A program made the position numbers and the translations under genes. Below are positions 7,642 through 16,738 of a stretch of 46,380 nt of DNA, in pieces. This DNA comes from Erysipelotrichaceae bacterium (GTDB taxonomy: Bacteria; Bacillota_I; Bacilli_A; Erysipelotrichales; Erysipelotrichaceae). The stretch is taken from NCBI GenBank assembly GCA_012523895.1, contig JAAYSZ010000012.1, forward strand, positions 1 to 46,380, in the 5' to 3' direction. The notes below the pieces were generated by a model, which saw only the letters and a program-made list of their open reading frames with translations, did no database searches and was not told the origin of the DNA. The stretch's first letter is position 1. Each line of letters opens with the position of its first letter.

Positions 7642-10214
7642 AACCATATAAATTAGAAATGTCCGCATTTGGACCGTATGGAAAAGTTGAAACAATTGAT
7701 TTTTCAAAGTTTTATGAAGATGGATTGTTTTTAATAAGTGGTGATACTGGTGTAGGTAAAACTACAATTTTTGATGCGATTTCTTTTGCGTTATATGGAG
7801 AATCTAGTGGAGGAAAAGATAGAAGGGCATCAAAGTCATTTAGAAGTGATTATGCAACTTTAAATGATGAAACATATGTTGTATTTAGTTTTTATCAAAA
7901 AGGTAATAAATATGAAGTTTATAGAACTTTAGAATATGAAAGAGCTAGTAAAAGAGGAGATAAAACTGTTTTATCTAAGGCTAATGCAATTTTAAAAGAT
8001 TTTTCTACTAATGAAGTATTTGAAGGAATTAATATAGTTAATGAAAAAATTGTTGAAATTATTGGACTTGATAGAAACCAGTTTTCTCAAACAATGATGA
8101 TAGCTCAAAATGATTTTTTAAAGATATTAAATAGTAACTCTAAAGAAAGAAGTGAGTTGTTAAAGAAAGTTTTTAATACAAGTTTATATAGTAATATACA
8201 AGATAGACTAAAAGAAAAAGATAGTCATTTAAATCAAAAACAACAAGCTATAAAAAACAACATAAAAACAGTTTTTGATAAATTAGAAATTTATGATGAA
8301 GTAACAGTAGCTATCACAAATGAAACTATTAATAATCTTGAAGAATTAATTAAAAAAATTAAAAATGAAAATAAAGATATTGATAAATTAATTAATAAAA
8401 CACAAAAAGAATATGATGAATTAAATGGGAAAATATTAGAATCAACAACTATTAATAAATTAATTAATGATTTAAATGAGAATAAAAATAATTTAAAAAT
8501 ATTATTAGAAAGTAATAAAGATATTGATGTAAGAAAAAATAATTTATTATTATCTAAAAAATCTAAAGAAATTAAAGTATATGAAGATATTAAAAAATCA
8601 TCTTATATGATGTTAGAAAACAATAAAACCAATAAAACAAAATTAAAAATAAAAATTAAAGATTTAGATGAAATATTTGAAAAAATAAAAGTTGAATATG
8701 ATTTGTTGGAATCTAAAAGAGAGATATTGTCAAACCATAAAGAAGTCGCAAATGAATATGAGAAACTTATTCTTTTAATTGATAAATATAAAAAAATAGT
8801 TAAAGAAAATGAAATAAATAATAATAGTTTAATTAAAGAAACTAAAAATTTAAAAAATGAAATAGATAGACTTTCAAATATGAAAGAATCATTTTATCTT
8901 AATCAAGCAGGTATTCTAGCAAGAGAGTTAAAAGAAAATGAAAGATGCCCAGTATGTGGTTCTTTAGAACATCCTTTTCCTGCACCTTTTAATGATGAAA
9001 TTTTTAATAAAGAAGATATTGATTTATTAGAAAAAAAGATAAAGGAAATAGAAATTAAATGTAATAGTTTAAGTAATACTATTTTGATTAATGGAAATAA
9101 TATTAAAGAGATAGAATCTAGATTTAATGAAAACAAGGTAAAAATGGAAGATATTAAATCAAAATATAAAATAATTCATGATGAGATTAATAAACTCGAA
9201 TATTATATATTTGATATTAATAAACAATATCAAGTACAAAACAATGAACTAATATCATTAAAGAGTGAACACCAAAGTTTATTAAAACAAATAAAACAAA
9301 ATGAAGAAAAATATGAAACTGATGAAAAACAATATAATGAAATATTAAATAAAACATTTAAAGATGAAGAAGAATATAAAAAATATTTAATAGATGATAA
9401 TGAAATGTCTTTATTAGAAAAATCGATTAAAGAATATGAAGATAATGTTTTAAAATATAAAACCAATATTTCTACCTTAGAAAATCAAACAAAAGATAAA
9501 AGTATTGTAGATGTAGATAAATTAAAAGATAACTTATTAGAAATTAAAAAAGTGTTAGATGAATATAATACTAAGCATAAAAATAATGAAATATTAATCA
9601 ATAGAAACAAAGAATATTATGATGATCTTTTAAAGTATAGTAAAAAATATGAAAAAGTAATTAATGAGTGGAAAGATATTCATGAATTATCAATTTTAGT
9701 TAATGGTCAAATGACTAATAGTGCAAAAATAACTTTAGAAGCATATGTACAAAGATATTATTTTAAACAAGTTGTTTATTCCGCAAGTAAAAGATTAAAT
9801 GAATTATCAAAAAGTAATTTTAGATTAAGAGTTAAAGAAGAGGCAAAAGATTTAAGATCTCAATCAGGATTAGATTTAGAAGTGTTTGATAGTAATACAG
9901 GTCTTTATAGAGATGTTAGTACTTTAAGTGGAGGAGAATCATTTATGGCTTCATTATCTTTAGCTTTGGGATTATCGGATGTTGTTTCATCAATGAGTGG
10001 ACAAATAAGAATTGATTCAATGTTTATAGATGAAGGTTTTGGAACATTGGATGAAAACTCATTAAAACAAGCCATAGAGTTATTAGTGTCTTTAGCAGAT
10101 GGTAAAAGGTTAGTTGGTATAATATCACACGTATCAGCCTTAAAAGAGAGAATTGATAATCAAATTATTATTAAAAAAGATATATATGGAAGTTATATAA
10201 AAGGGGATAAATAA
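7638..10214 (+). CDS. sbcC: Exonuclease SbcCD, ATPase subunit SbcC
   Basis: This is the Rad50-like SMC ATPase partner of SbcD. Walker A (GDTGVGKTT) is at residues 35-43. A long Lys/Glu/Asn-rich coiled coil follows, broken by the zinc hook CPVCG near residue 437. A second coiled-coil arm precedes the ABC signature (LSGGESFMASLSLALG, near 763) and Walker B (MFIDEGFGTLD, near 793). At 858 residues it is shorter than many homologues (about 1,000-1,100), which implies shorter arms. Translation starts at TTG 7638. AGGAG lies 7 bases upstream, and the overlap with the sbcD stop supports this start. Confidence 0.96.
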   Translation: MKPYKLEMSAFGPYGKVETIDFSKFYEDGLFLISGDTGVGKTTIFDAISFALYGESSGGKDRRASKSFRSDYATLNDETYVVFSFYQKGNKYEVYRTLEYERASKRGDKTVLSKANAILKDFSTNEVFEGINIVNEKIVEIIGLDRNQFSQTMMIAQNDFLKILNSNSKERSELLKKVFNTSLYSNIQDRLKEKDSHLNQKQQAIKNNIKTVFDKLEIYDEVTVAITNETINNLEELIKKIKNENKDIDKLINKTQKEYDELNGKILESTTINKLINDLNENKNNLKILLESNKDIDVRKNNLLLSKKSKEIKVYEDIKKSSYMMLENNKTNKTKLKIKIKDLDEIFEKIKVEYDLLESKREILSNHKEVANEYEKLILLIDKYKKIVKENEINNNSLIKETKNLKNEIDRLSNMKESFYLNQAGILARELKENERCPVCGSLEHPFPAPFNDEIFNKEDIDLLEKKIKEIEIKCNSLSNTILINGNNIKEIESRFNENKVKMEDIKSKYKIIHDEINKLEYYIFDINKQYQVQNNELISLKSEHQSLLKQIKQNEEKYETDEKQYNEILNKTFKDEEEYKKYLIDDNEMSLLEKSIKEYEDNVLKYKTNISTLENQTKDKSIVDVDKLKDNLLEIKKVLDEYNTKHKNNEILINRNKEYYDDLLKYSKKYEKVINEWKDIHELSILVNGQMTNSAKITLEAYVQRYYFKQVVYSASKRLNELSKSNFRLRVKEEAKDLRSQSGLDLEVFDSNTGLYRDVSTLSGGESFMASLSLALGLSDVVSSMSGQIRIDSMFIDEGFGTLDENSLKQAIELLVSLADGKRLVGIISHVSALKERIDNQIIIKKDIYGSYIKGDK

Positions 10215-10215
10215 A

Positions 10216-11175
10216 ATGATTAATATTGCAGTTATTGGTTTAGGAAACATATCTAAAAGAGTTATAGAAGGCATCAAATTTGTAAAAGATGCAAAGCTGT
10301 ATTGTGTTGCTAGTAGAGATATAAATAAGGCTTTAAACTTTAAAGAAAAGTATGATGCTGAAGTTGCTTATGGTAGTTATGATGATGTTTATAAAGATAA
10401 AAATATTAATTTAGTATATTTATGTACTCCTAATCATTTACATTATGACCAAATAATGTCATGTTTAAATAATGGAAAACATGTTATTTGTGAAAAGCCG
10501 ATGGTTAGTAGTATTAAAGAAATAAATGAATTATTTGATTATGCAAAAAGTAAGAATTTATTTTTAATGGAGGCAGAAAAAACTGTTTTTACAAACTTAC
10601 ATAAAGAACTTAAAAAAGTGCTTAAAAGTGGAGAAATAGGAGAAATTATATCAATAAGAGCTGATTATTCATATAATGTTTCATATTTTAACTTTCCTAA
10701 AAATCATTGGGTTTTTGATGAAAAATATGGAGGGTGTTTAAAAGATGTTGGTGTATATCCTATATGTTTTTCTAATAGTATTGCAGATTCTAAAGTAAAA
10801 AATGTAATAGGAAAGAAATATATTAACGATGAATATAAATGCGATTTTGGTGGAATTGGAATAATTGAATATGAAAATGGAATAAAGGCTATTATTGAGT
10901 GTTGTTGGTTTTATGATTCTATTGATAGAGGATATGCAGTTATTTTTGGTACAAAAGGAAAGATACATGTACCAAATTATTGGAAAGGTAATAAGTTTAA
11001 AATTATATTAGATAATAAAAAAATAAAAGAAATAGAAGTAAAACAAAATAGCGATTTTGAAGGTGAAATTCAAGAAGCTGTAGATATGATTAAAAATAAT
11101 AAAATAGAAAGTCCAATAATGAGTAGAGAAAAAACTATTGAAATAATGAAAGTTATAGAAGAAATAATATCTTGA
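10216..11175 (+). CDS. Gfo/Idh/MocA-family oxidoreductase
   Basis: This is a 319-residue NAD(P)-dependent dehydrogenase of the glucose-fructose oxidoreductase/inositol dehydrogenase family. It has an N-terminal Rossmann fold (AVIGLGNISKRV), the PNHLH segment, and the family signature EKPMV near residue 95. The C-terminal substrate-binding domain includes DVGVYPI near residue 178, with the Asp and Tyr typical of the catalytic region. The substrate, probably a sugar or polyol derivative, cannot be read from the sequence. It starts 2 bases after sbcC, so it is transcribed with sbcDC even though the functions look unrelated. Confidence 0.9.
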   Translation: MINIAVIGLGNISKRVIEGIKFVKDAKLYCVASRDINKALNFKEKYDAEVAYGSYDDVYKDKNINLVYLCTPNHLHYDQIMSCLNNGKHVICEKPMVSSIKEINELFDYAKSKNLFLMEAEKTVFTNLHKELKKVLKSGEIGEIISIRADYSYNVSYFNFPKNHWVFDEKYGGCLKDVGVYPICFSNSIADSKVKNVIGKKYINDEYKCDFGGIGIIEYENGIKAIIECCWFYDSIDRGYAVIFGTKGKIHVPNYWKGNKFKIILDNKKIKEIEVKQNSDFEGEIQEAVDMIKNNKIESPIMSREKTIEIMKVIEEIIS

Positions 11176-11186
11176 GCACATCTCTT

Positions 11187-11218
11187 GTTAGTTGATACTA
11201 ACTATGAAAAAATAAGAT
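11187..11218 (+). promoter_or_regulatory. Candidate promoter with palindromic operator upstream of the nitroreductase
   Basis: GTTAGT (11187-11192) and ACTAAC (11197-11202) form a perfect inverted repeat around TGAT. A possible -35 (TTGATA, 11192-11197) sits inside the palindrome. A possible -10 (TAAGAT, 11213-11218) follows after 15 bases, a slightly short spacer. A repressor bound here would block RNA polymerase. A MarR- or HxlR-type regulator would fit a redox enzyme, but none is encoded nearby. Confidence 0.4.
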
Positions 11219-11237
11219 TAAGAAAAGAGGTGTGCAT

Positions 11238-11828
11238 ATGAAATATGTAGATATGATGAAAAAACGTCGTAGCAGATATGATATAAATAATAAATTAACA
11301 GTCAGTGAAGATACAATTAAGGAATTATTTAAAGATGCAGTTATATATACTCCATCCGCATTTAATTCTCAATCTTCAAGAATACTTGTTTTATTACAAG
11401 GTAAACATGAAGAACTTTGGGATTTAATTACAGAAGAGATAAGAAAAGTAGCTCCTAAAGAAGGTTTTGAGAGAACTGTAAATAAAATGAATAGCTTTAA
11501 AGCGGGTTATGGAACAGTATTGTTTTTTGAAGAAATGGATATAGTTAAAGAATTACAAGATAAATTTCCTTTATATGCAAAAAACTTTGAGATTTGGTCT
11601 GACCAAAGTAATGGAATGCTTCAATATAATATTTGGACAGGACTTGCAAATTTAGATTTAGGGGCATCATTACAGCATTATAATCCTGTAATTGATGAAG
11701 CTGTAAGAGAAAAATATGGTTTACCAAACTCTTGGAAACTAATGGCTCAAATGCCATTTGGTGGTATTAATAGTGAACCTGAACCATATGATGTATTAAA
11801 TCTTGATGAAAGAGTGTTAATAAAGTAA
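11238..11828 (+). CDS. Nitroreductase-family protein, Frm2/Hbn1-like (COG3560)
   Basis: This is a small FMN-dependent oxidoreductase of 196 residues. The sequence follows the Frm2 subgroup closely: RRSRYD at the N-terminus for FMN phosphate contact, PSAFNSQSSR near residue 38, AGYGTVLFFE, SNGMLQYNIW and LGASLQHYNP, ending AQMPFGGI. Members reduce nitroaromatics or respond to oxidative and lipid stress, but the natural substrate is uncertain. ATG 11238 is preferred over GTG 11232 because AAAGAGG at 11224-11230 is well spaced for it. It appears to be a single-gene unit with its own operator and terminator. Confidence 0.92.
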   Translation: MKYVDMMKKRRSRYDINNKLTVSEDTIKELFKDAVIYTPSAFNSQSSRILVLLQGKHEELWDLITEEIRKVAPKEGFERTVNKMNSFKAGYGTVLFFEEMDIVKELQDKFPLYAKNFEIWSDQSNGMLQYNIWTGLANLDLGASLQHYNPVIDEAVREKYGLPNSWKLMAQMPFGGINSEPEPYDVLNLDERVLIK

Positions 11829-11853
11829 AAAACTGCAAATTATTTGCAGTTTT
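11829..11853. terminator. Bidirectional terminator between the nitroreductase and PHP genes
   Basis: AACTGCAAAT (11831-11840) and ATTTGCAGTT (11842-11851) are perfect complements flanked by A and T runs on either side. It can terminate the converging nitroreductase and serine-operon transcripts. Confidence 0.85.
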
Positions 11854-12631
11854 AATTTGTCCATAATTCAAAGCATTGTCCAACATGTTCTGGAATATGT
11901 GCATCACTAGCGAGCATAATCTTAACACCTTTATTAAGTAGAAGTTCTTTAAGTTCTTTACTTAAGCCTGGATCTTTATGGTTATATCTATAATAACAAC
12001 CAAAGTTATTTTCTAGATATAAATCTTTTTCTAATGCTAAATCAGCAATCTTATTGTATGTTTTTGTTAAATCGTATGTTGGATAGATATTAAATAATTT
12101 TATGGTATCTGGATGAGCTACTTGAGTAAACATATCACTTTCCATAAGTTTTATAATCTGATTGTAATATTCTTTGTATATATCATCTGTGTCGTAAACA
12201 TTCCAAAGTAATTCTCTTGAAAATTTTTCCATATCATACAATAAACCATAAACTGAATGTACAGCACCAACTATAAAATCAAATTTATCTTTATAATTAT
12301 TAAGAATGTTTCTAGTTTCCTCTTCTTTTTGGCTAGTATAACAAACTTCTAAACCAAATTTTACTTCTATTGGATATTCTTTTTCTCTTGCGAGTTTGAT
12401 TAGTTTTAAATAATCTTCAATACTATCTTTAGATTTTTTTAAAAACCATTCTTCTTGAACTTTTGCGGCATTTTTAACATTTTCATATATTGGTCTAAAC
12501 TCAATAAATCTATGAGTATGATCTAATATTTGAATACATTTAATGTCTTTTTTTATAGCTACATCAATAAACTTTTCTAAATATTCAATAGTAAGAGGTC
12601 CATTCTCTAAGTGTATATGTCCATCAATCAT
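11852..12631 (-). CDS. PHP-domain phosphatase, histidinol-phosphatase (HisK/HisJ) type
   Basis: This is a metal-dependent phosphoesterase of the PHP superfamily with 259 residues. Visible metal ligands are DGHIHLE at the N-terminus, LDHTHRF near residue 36, GLEVCY, GAVHSVYG near residue 142, VAHPD near residue 193, and ASDAHIPEH near the C-terminus. By sequence it would be called histidinol-phosphatase. No other his gene is in the window, and its start overlaps the serA stop (ATGA, 12628-12631). That coupling suggests it may instead be the phosphoserine phosphatase that completes serine synthesis. This is inference: the sequence alone does not fix the substrate. Confidence 0.85.
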   Translation of the reverse strand: MIDGHIHLENGPLTIEYLEKFIDVAIKKDIKCIQILDHTHRFIEFRPIYENVKNAAKVQEEWFLKKSKDSIEDYLKLIKLAREKEYPIEVKFGLEVCYTSQKEEETRNILNNYKDKFDFIVGAVHSVYGLLYDMEKFSRELLWNVYDTDDIYKEYYNQIIKLMESDMFTQVAHPDTIKLFNIYPTYDLTKTYNKIADLALEKDLYLENNFGCYYRYNHKDPGLSKELKELLLNKGVKIMLASDAHIPEHVGQCFELWTN

Positions 12632-13800
12632 TTTTTATCAAAATTATAAGTAGTAACTCTTATCATTCCTGGAATTTGTTTAATTCGATTTAAAATTGTG
12701 TCATCTACTACATTAGCTATATCAACCATTGTATAAGCTAATTCATTTTTTGATTTGTTTATTAAGTTTTCAATGTTTACATTTGATTGTGATAATGAAT
12801 CTGAAATCTGTGTTAACATCTTTGGAACATTTTTGTGAATGCAACAAATTCTTACATTTCCATTAATGTCCATATGACAATCAGGTAAATTTACTGAATT
12901 AGTAATATTCCCTCTTTCTAGATAATCCATTGTTTGTTTTACTGCAAGTAAAGCACAGTTATCTTCACTCTCTTCAGTAGATGCTCCTAAGTGAGGAAAG
13001 ATTAATACTTTGTCATTACCAATAAGTTTTTGTACAGGGAAGTCTGTAATATATTTACTGATTATTCCTGATTCAAGACCTTCTATTAATGCATCAGTAT
13101 CAACTAGACCATCTCTAGAAAAGTTTAAGATTTTAACATTTGGTTTCATTCTAGAAATAATATCAGCATTAAGAATATGTTTTGTTTTATCATTCAAAGG
13201 AATATGAAGTGATATAAAATCACAATTTTTTAATATTTCATCAATTGTATCTGAATGATGAACATTTCTAGATAGATTCCATGCGTTAGATAAAGAAATA
13301 AATGGGTCATAACCATAAACATTCATTCCAAAATCAATTGCAAGGTTGGCAACTTGAACCCCAATAGCTCCAAGTCCAATAATACCCAAATTTTTATGCA
13401 TTAATTCATTACCTGAATATAATTTCTTTTGTTTTTCAGTATCTTTAGCGACATTTTCATTGTCTTTTTGAGTTTGAACCCATTTCATTCCTTCATAGAT
13501 ACCTCTACTACCAAGTAATAAACCAGCAAAAACTAATTCTTTTACTGCATTTGCATTTGCTCCTGGAGTATTAAATACTACAATTCCTTTTTCACTACAT
13601 TTATCAATAGGAATATTATTAACTCCTGCACCAGCTCTTGCGACTGCTTTTACATTTTCATTAAATTCATATTCATGAATATTTGCGCTTCTAAGAAGTA
13701 TTGCATCTTCATCATCAAAATCCTTAGAAACTTGATATTTATTAGTGAATCGATTTAATCCAACATCAGAAATATCATTTAATATTTTAACTTTATACAT
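12628..13800 (-). CDS. serA: D-3-phosphoglycerate dehydrogenase
   Basis: SerA catalyses the first step of serine synthesis, 3-phosphoglycerate to phosphohydroxypyruvate with NAD+. It has 390 residues. The substrate domain has RAGAGVNNIP, and the NAD-binding domain has GLGAIGVQVA near residue 147. A catalytic Arg lies in NFSRDGLVD and the catalytic His in FPHLGASTEESE. A C-terminal ACT domain (residues about 318-390, ICCIHKNVPKMLTQIS) probably mediates serine feedback. The start at 13800 follows GAGGAG and overlaps the serC stop by 8 bases. The upstream in-frame TTG at 13815 would place that ribosome binding site inside the gene. Confidence 0.95.
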   Translation of the reverse strand: MYKVKILNDISDVGLNRFTNKYQVSKDFDDEDAILLRSANIHEYEFNENVKAVARAGAGVNNIPIDKCSEKGIVVFNTPGANANAVKELVFAGLLLGSRGIYEGMKWVQTQKDNENVAKDTEKQKKLYSGNELMHKNLGIIGLGAIGVQVANLAIDFGMNVYGYDPFISLSNAWNLSRNVHHSDTIDEILKNCDFISLHIPLNDKTKHILNADIISRMKPNVKILNFSRDGLVDTDALIEGLESGIISKYITDFPVQKLIGNDKVLIFPHLGASTEESEDNCALLAVKQTMDYLERGNITNSVNLPDCHMDINGNVRICCIHKNVPKMLTQISDSLSQSNVNIENLINKSKNELAYTMVDIANVVDDTILNRIKQIPGMIRVTTYNFDKK

Positions 13801-14875
13801 TTTGTTTCTCCTCAAATTCTTTCATAAATGCTACAAGTTTTTTAACTCCTTCTATAGGCATAGCGTTATATATACTTGCACGCATTCCACCAACACTTCT
13901 ATGACCTTTTAAATTTACAAAGCCATTTTTTGTTGCTTCACTTACAAATAATTTATCTAAATCTTCATCTCCAGTTACAAATGTAACATTCATAATAGAT
14001 CTATCTTCTTTATTAACTGGATTTTTAAATAATTTAGAACTATCAATAAAATCATAAAGAATCTTTGCTTTTTCTTCATTGATTTTTTGCATGTTTTCTA
14101 AGCCACCAATTGTTTCTTCTAGATATTCTAGAACTAAACCACACATATAAATTGAATAAGTAGGTGGGGTATTAAACATTGAACCATTATCAGCATGTAC
14201 CTTATAACTTAACATACTAGGCAATTCTGGTTTTTCTTCTATTAAATCTTCTCTAATGATTACTACAGTTAATCCTGCAGGTCCCATATTTTTTTGTGCT
14301 CCTGCAAAAATCAAATCATAATCAGCTACATTATAAGGTTTACTTAAAATGCAACTAGAAAAATCAGCGATTAGTGGTTTTCCATTAGTATCTGGCACAT
14401 AGTTATAAGCTGTACCATAGATTGTGTTATTTTGACAAATATAAACATAATCACTATCTTCACTAATCATTTCTTTACTTACTTTTGGAATGTAAGAGAA
14501 AGTGTCTTCTTGACTACTAGCAATAATATTAACTTCACCAAGTTTTTTATGTTCTGTAATTGCTTTTTTAGTCCATTGACCAGTATTTATTACATCCACT
14601 TTTTTATTTTTTAAAAGATTCATAGGAATCATTGTAAATTGTAAAGATGCTCCTCCTTGAAGGAATAATACTTTATAATTTTCAGGTATATTCATTAACC
14701 TGCGTAATCTAGCTTCACATTCAGTAATAATCGATTCATAAACTTTGGAACGATGGGACATTTCCATTACCGACATTTTTGAATCTTCATAATCTAACAT
14801 TTGGTCCGCTGCTTTTTGTAATACATCTTCAAAAATACATGAAGGACCAGCACTGAAGTTGTAAACTCTATTCAT
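13793..14875 (-). CDS. serC: Phosphoserine aminotransferase
   Basis: This PLP-dependent class V aminotransferase converts phosphohydroxypyruvate and glutamate to phosphoserine. It has 360 residues, the family length. Marks include NFSAGPSCIFEDVLQKA, MSHRSKVYE, LFLQGGASLQF, ADFSSCILS, and the PLP lysine in FAGAQKNMGPAG near residue 195. The C-terminal HRSVGGMRASIYNAM binds substrate. ATG 14875 is chosen because AAAGGAGAG precedes it by a normal distance. It is the first gene of serC-serA-PHP. A short GCAC/GTGC hairpin precedes the ribosome binding site, but I see no riboswitch. Confidence 0.96.
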   Translation of the reverse strand: MNRVYNFSAGPSCIFEDVLQKAADQMLDYEDSKMSVMEMSHRSKVYESIITECEARLRRLMNIPENYKVLFLQGGASLQFTMIPMNLLKNKKVDVINTGQWTKKAITEHKKLGEVNIIASSQEDTFSYIPKVSKEMISEDSDYVYICQNNTIYGTAYNYVPDTNGKPLIADFSSCILSKPYNVADYDLIFAGAQKNMGPAGLTVVIIREDLIEEKPELPSMLSYKVHADNGSMFNTPPTYSIYMCGLVLEYLEETIGGLENMQKINEEKAKILYDFIDSSKLFKNPVNKEDRSIMNVTFVTGDEDLDKLFVSEATKNGFVNLKGHRSVGGMRASIYNAMPIEGVKKLVAFMKEFEEKQNV

Positions 14876-14923
14876 ATAATACTCTCCTTTGCACATTAAA
14901 AGTGCTTATATACAGTCTAGTTT

Positions 14924-14945
14924 AAAAAAAAAAGCCTGAAAAGGC
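14924..14945 (-). terminator. Terminator of the signal peptidase operon
   Basis: On the minus strand, GCCT-TTTC-AGGC is followed by ten T residues (plus-strand A-run 14924-14933). The stem is only 4 bp, but its position after lepB and the long T-tract fit a terminator. Confidence 0.5.
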
Positions 14946-14962
14946 AAATGTTATTTTCATAT

Positions 14963-15520
14963 TTAATGTAAATTTCTCAAAACTATGAAAACTATTCCGA
15001 AAATATCATCTTTATTAATTAAACCGGTTTGGGAATTTCTTGAGTCTAAAGATTTTGCTCTGTTATCGCCTAAACATAAATATTCATCATCTTTTAAAAT
15101 TATAGGAAATATTACATCTTGAGTTTCTGTGGTTCCATTAATTGTATATAAAGATTCATCTAATAGAATATCATTAATATAAACATTTCCATCAACTATG
15201 TTTACTTTTTCATTAGGCAATCCTATAACTCTTTTAATAATATCAATATTTTCATCATCTTTATTGGCTACAATTATATCAAATCTTTTAATGTCTTTAT
15301 TTAACCTATTAAAAATTACAATATCATTATTATGTAATTCCTTTTCCATTGAGGAACCTTTAACACTTGCAATACCAATAAAAAAATTTAAACTAATAAA
15401 AACTATAAAAGCAGGCAAAAAGATAGAAGATGCATATTTTATATAATAAATATATTTTTCTCTTCTAGCTTTTTCTTCTTTTGCTTTATTTAATGAAATT
15501 TCTATTTGTTTTTTTATCAT
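14963..15520 (-). CDS. lepB: Signal peptidase I
   Basis: This membrane serine protease cleaves signal peptides from exported proteins. It has 185 residues, compact as in Gram-positive SipS-type enzymes. A charged N-terminal region (residues 1-25) precedes one membrane segment (about 28-52, FLPAFIVFISLNFFIGIA). The catalytic Ser lies in VKGSSMEKEL near residue 57 and the catalytic Lys in IIKRVIGLP near residue 98. Box E (LCLGDNRAKSLDSR) follows. Its start overlaps the stop of the DivIVA-like gene by four bases (ATGA, 15517-15520), so the two proteins are made together. Confidence 0.95.
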   Translation of the reverse strand: MIKKQIEISLNKAKEEKARREKYIYYIKYASSIFLPAFIVFISLNFFIGIASVKGSSMEKELHNNDIVIFNRLNKDIKRFDIIVANKDDENIDIIKRVIGLPNEKVNIVDGNVYINDILLDESLYTINGTTETQDVIFPIILKDDEYLCLGDNRAKSLDSRNSQTGLINKDDIFGIVFIVLRNLH

Positions 15521-16071
15521 TTTTCACTTACATCATTTGGTAAACTTTCTAACATATCATTTAGTGTTTTATTTATTGTGTTAACACTAGTAGATAATGT
15601 ATTTCCTATTTCAGCTAATTTAGACATGTTATTTACTAATTTTAAAAATCTATTTTCATAAGTATTTAAAACATCATTAGCATCTGTTTTAAATCTTAAT
15701 TCTTGAAATGCTTTACTTTTTGCGGTATTTAACATTTTTTCACATTTCATCTTGGTTTCTTGAATCATGTTATCACTGATTTTATTGATACTTAAAATTG
15801 CATTTGTTAGTTGACTTTGTGTATATTCTTGAACTAATACACTTTCATGATGAGTAATTACATCAACAAGTCTTTGATTTTCCACAAGAGTTGTCGCAAG
15901 TTTTTCTTCAGTCTCTAAAACCTTTAAATTTAACTCTTCAATTTCCTTTTTTAAATTATTAATGGTTTCAATGTGATTATCAATATCTTTGAATTTATTT
16001 TGAATAAAATCCAACACTTCAACCTTATCATAACCACCAAATTTTACTGTTTTAAAAATTTCATCATTCAT
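15517..16071 (-). CDS. DivIVA-like coiled-coil protein
   Basis: The N-terminal sequence FKTVKFGGYDKVEVLDFI is a clear DivIVA/GpsB-type membrane-curvature domain. A long coiled coil follows (about residues 30-85 rich in Glu, Lys and Leu, and a second around 95-180). It has 184 residues with no membrane segment. Such proteins mark the septum or poles and recruit division or wall-synthesis enzymes. It differs from classical DivIVA in its second half, so the exact role is open. It is the first gene of a two-gene operon with signal peptidase I and diverges from the sigma-factor gene. Confidence 0.8.
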   Translation of the reverse strand: MNDEIFKTVKFGGYDKVEVLDFIQNKFKDIDNHIETINNLKKEIEELNLKVLETEEKLATTLVENQRLVDVITHHESVLVQEYTQSQLTNAILSINKISDNMIQETKMKCEKMLNTAKSKAFQELRFKTDANDVLNTYENRFLKLVNNMSKLAEIGNTLSTSVNTINKTLNDMLESLPNDVSEK

Positions 16072-16128
16072 AATATATCCTCAATGTAAATATTATATCA
16101 AATAAATGCTTTTTAACGATAAATATTA

Positions 16129-16134
16129 TATAAT
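16129..16134 (+). promoter_or_regulatory. -10 box upstream of the sigma-factor gene
   Basis: A perfect TATAAT lies 28 bases before the start codon. The -35 region is poor and no typical ECF autoregulatory motif (AAC-rich -35, CGT-type -10) is visible, so I see no evidence of autoregulation. Confidence 0.5.
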
Positions 16135-16162
16135 AAAATCGCAAGGGGAATGATTTGTAATT

Positions 16163-16738
16163 ATGGCAGAGCTTAATCATAAACAAATTGCGAAATTAGT
16201 TAAACGTACTAAAGATGGGGATAGCGATGCATTTGCGAAATTATATGAAATGACATATCAAAAAGTGTATTTCTTCTCACTTTATTTAACTAAAAACGAG
16301 ACTCTTGCACAGGATGTAGTACAAGAGACTTTTATTGATGCGCTGAAGTATTTAGATACCTTAAAGAATGATAAAGCTTTTGTTGCATGGTTAAATAAAA
16401 TAAATTATAGTACTGCATTAAGAATTTTAAAAAAAGAAAAGAACATAAGTTTAACTGATGAATATTTATATAATATTCCTGATACTAGTGAATCAAGTTA
16501 CCCCATGGAGATGATTATAAAAGATGATCAAAGAAATGAGGTTCTACAGTGCATAGCTACATTACCATATGGTTTAAGGGCTGTAATAATACTTAAGTAT
16601 TATCATGATATGAAAGATCGAGAGATTGCATTAATTCTTGATTGTCCAGTAGGTACAGTAAAAAGTAGATTAAACACTGCAAGACGGATGCTCAAAGAAC
16701 AACTTGTTGCTAGAAAGGAGGCAGTTTATGAGGGATGA
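16163..16738 (+). CDS. ECF-type RNA polymerase sigma factor
   Basis: This is a group-4 sigma-70 family factor of 191 residues. Region 2 (residues about 18-85) includes DAFAKLYEMTYQKVYFFSLYLT and the -10 contact segment AQDVVQETFIDALKYLDTL. Region 4 (about 125-178) includes LPYGLRAVIILKYYHDM and the recognition helix CPVGTVKSRLNTARRML. Such factors direct stress or envelope regulons when released by an anti-sigma factor. The downstream gene overlaps its stop by 11 bases and is the expected partner. AAGGGG lies 14 bases before the ATG, rather far, which suggests weak translation. An in-frame stop at 16151 rules out a longer protein. Confidence 0.9.
   Translation: MAELNHKQIAKLVKRTKDGDSDAFAKLYEMTYQKVYFFSLYLTKNETLAQDVVQETFIDALKYLDTLKNDKAFVAWLNKINYSTALRILKKEKNISLTDEYLYNIPDTSESSYPMEMIIKDDQRNEVLQCIATLPYGLRAVIILKYYHDMKDREIALILDCPVGTVKSRLNTARRMLKEQLVARKEAVYEG

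Noticed and set aside
12628..14875. T-box or riboswitch before serC
   Set aside because: The leader is too short and only a 4-bp GCAC/GTGC hairpin is visible.
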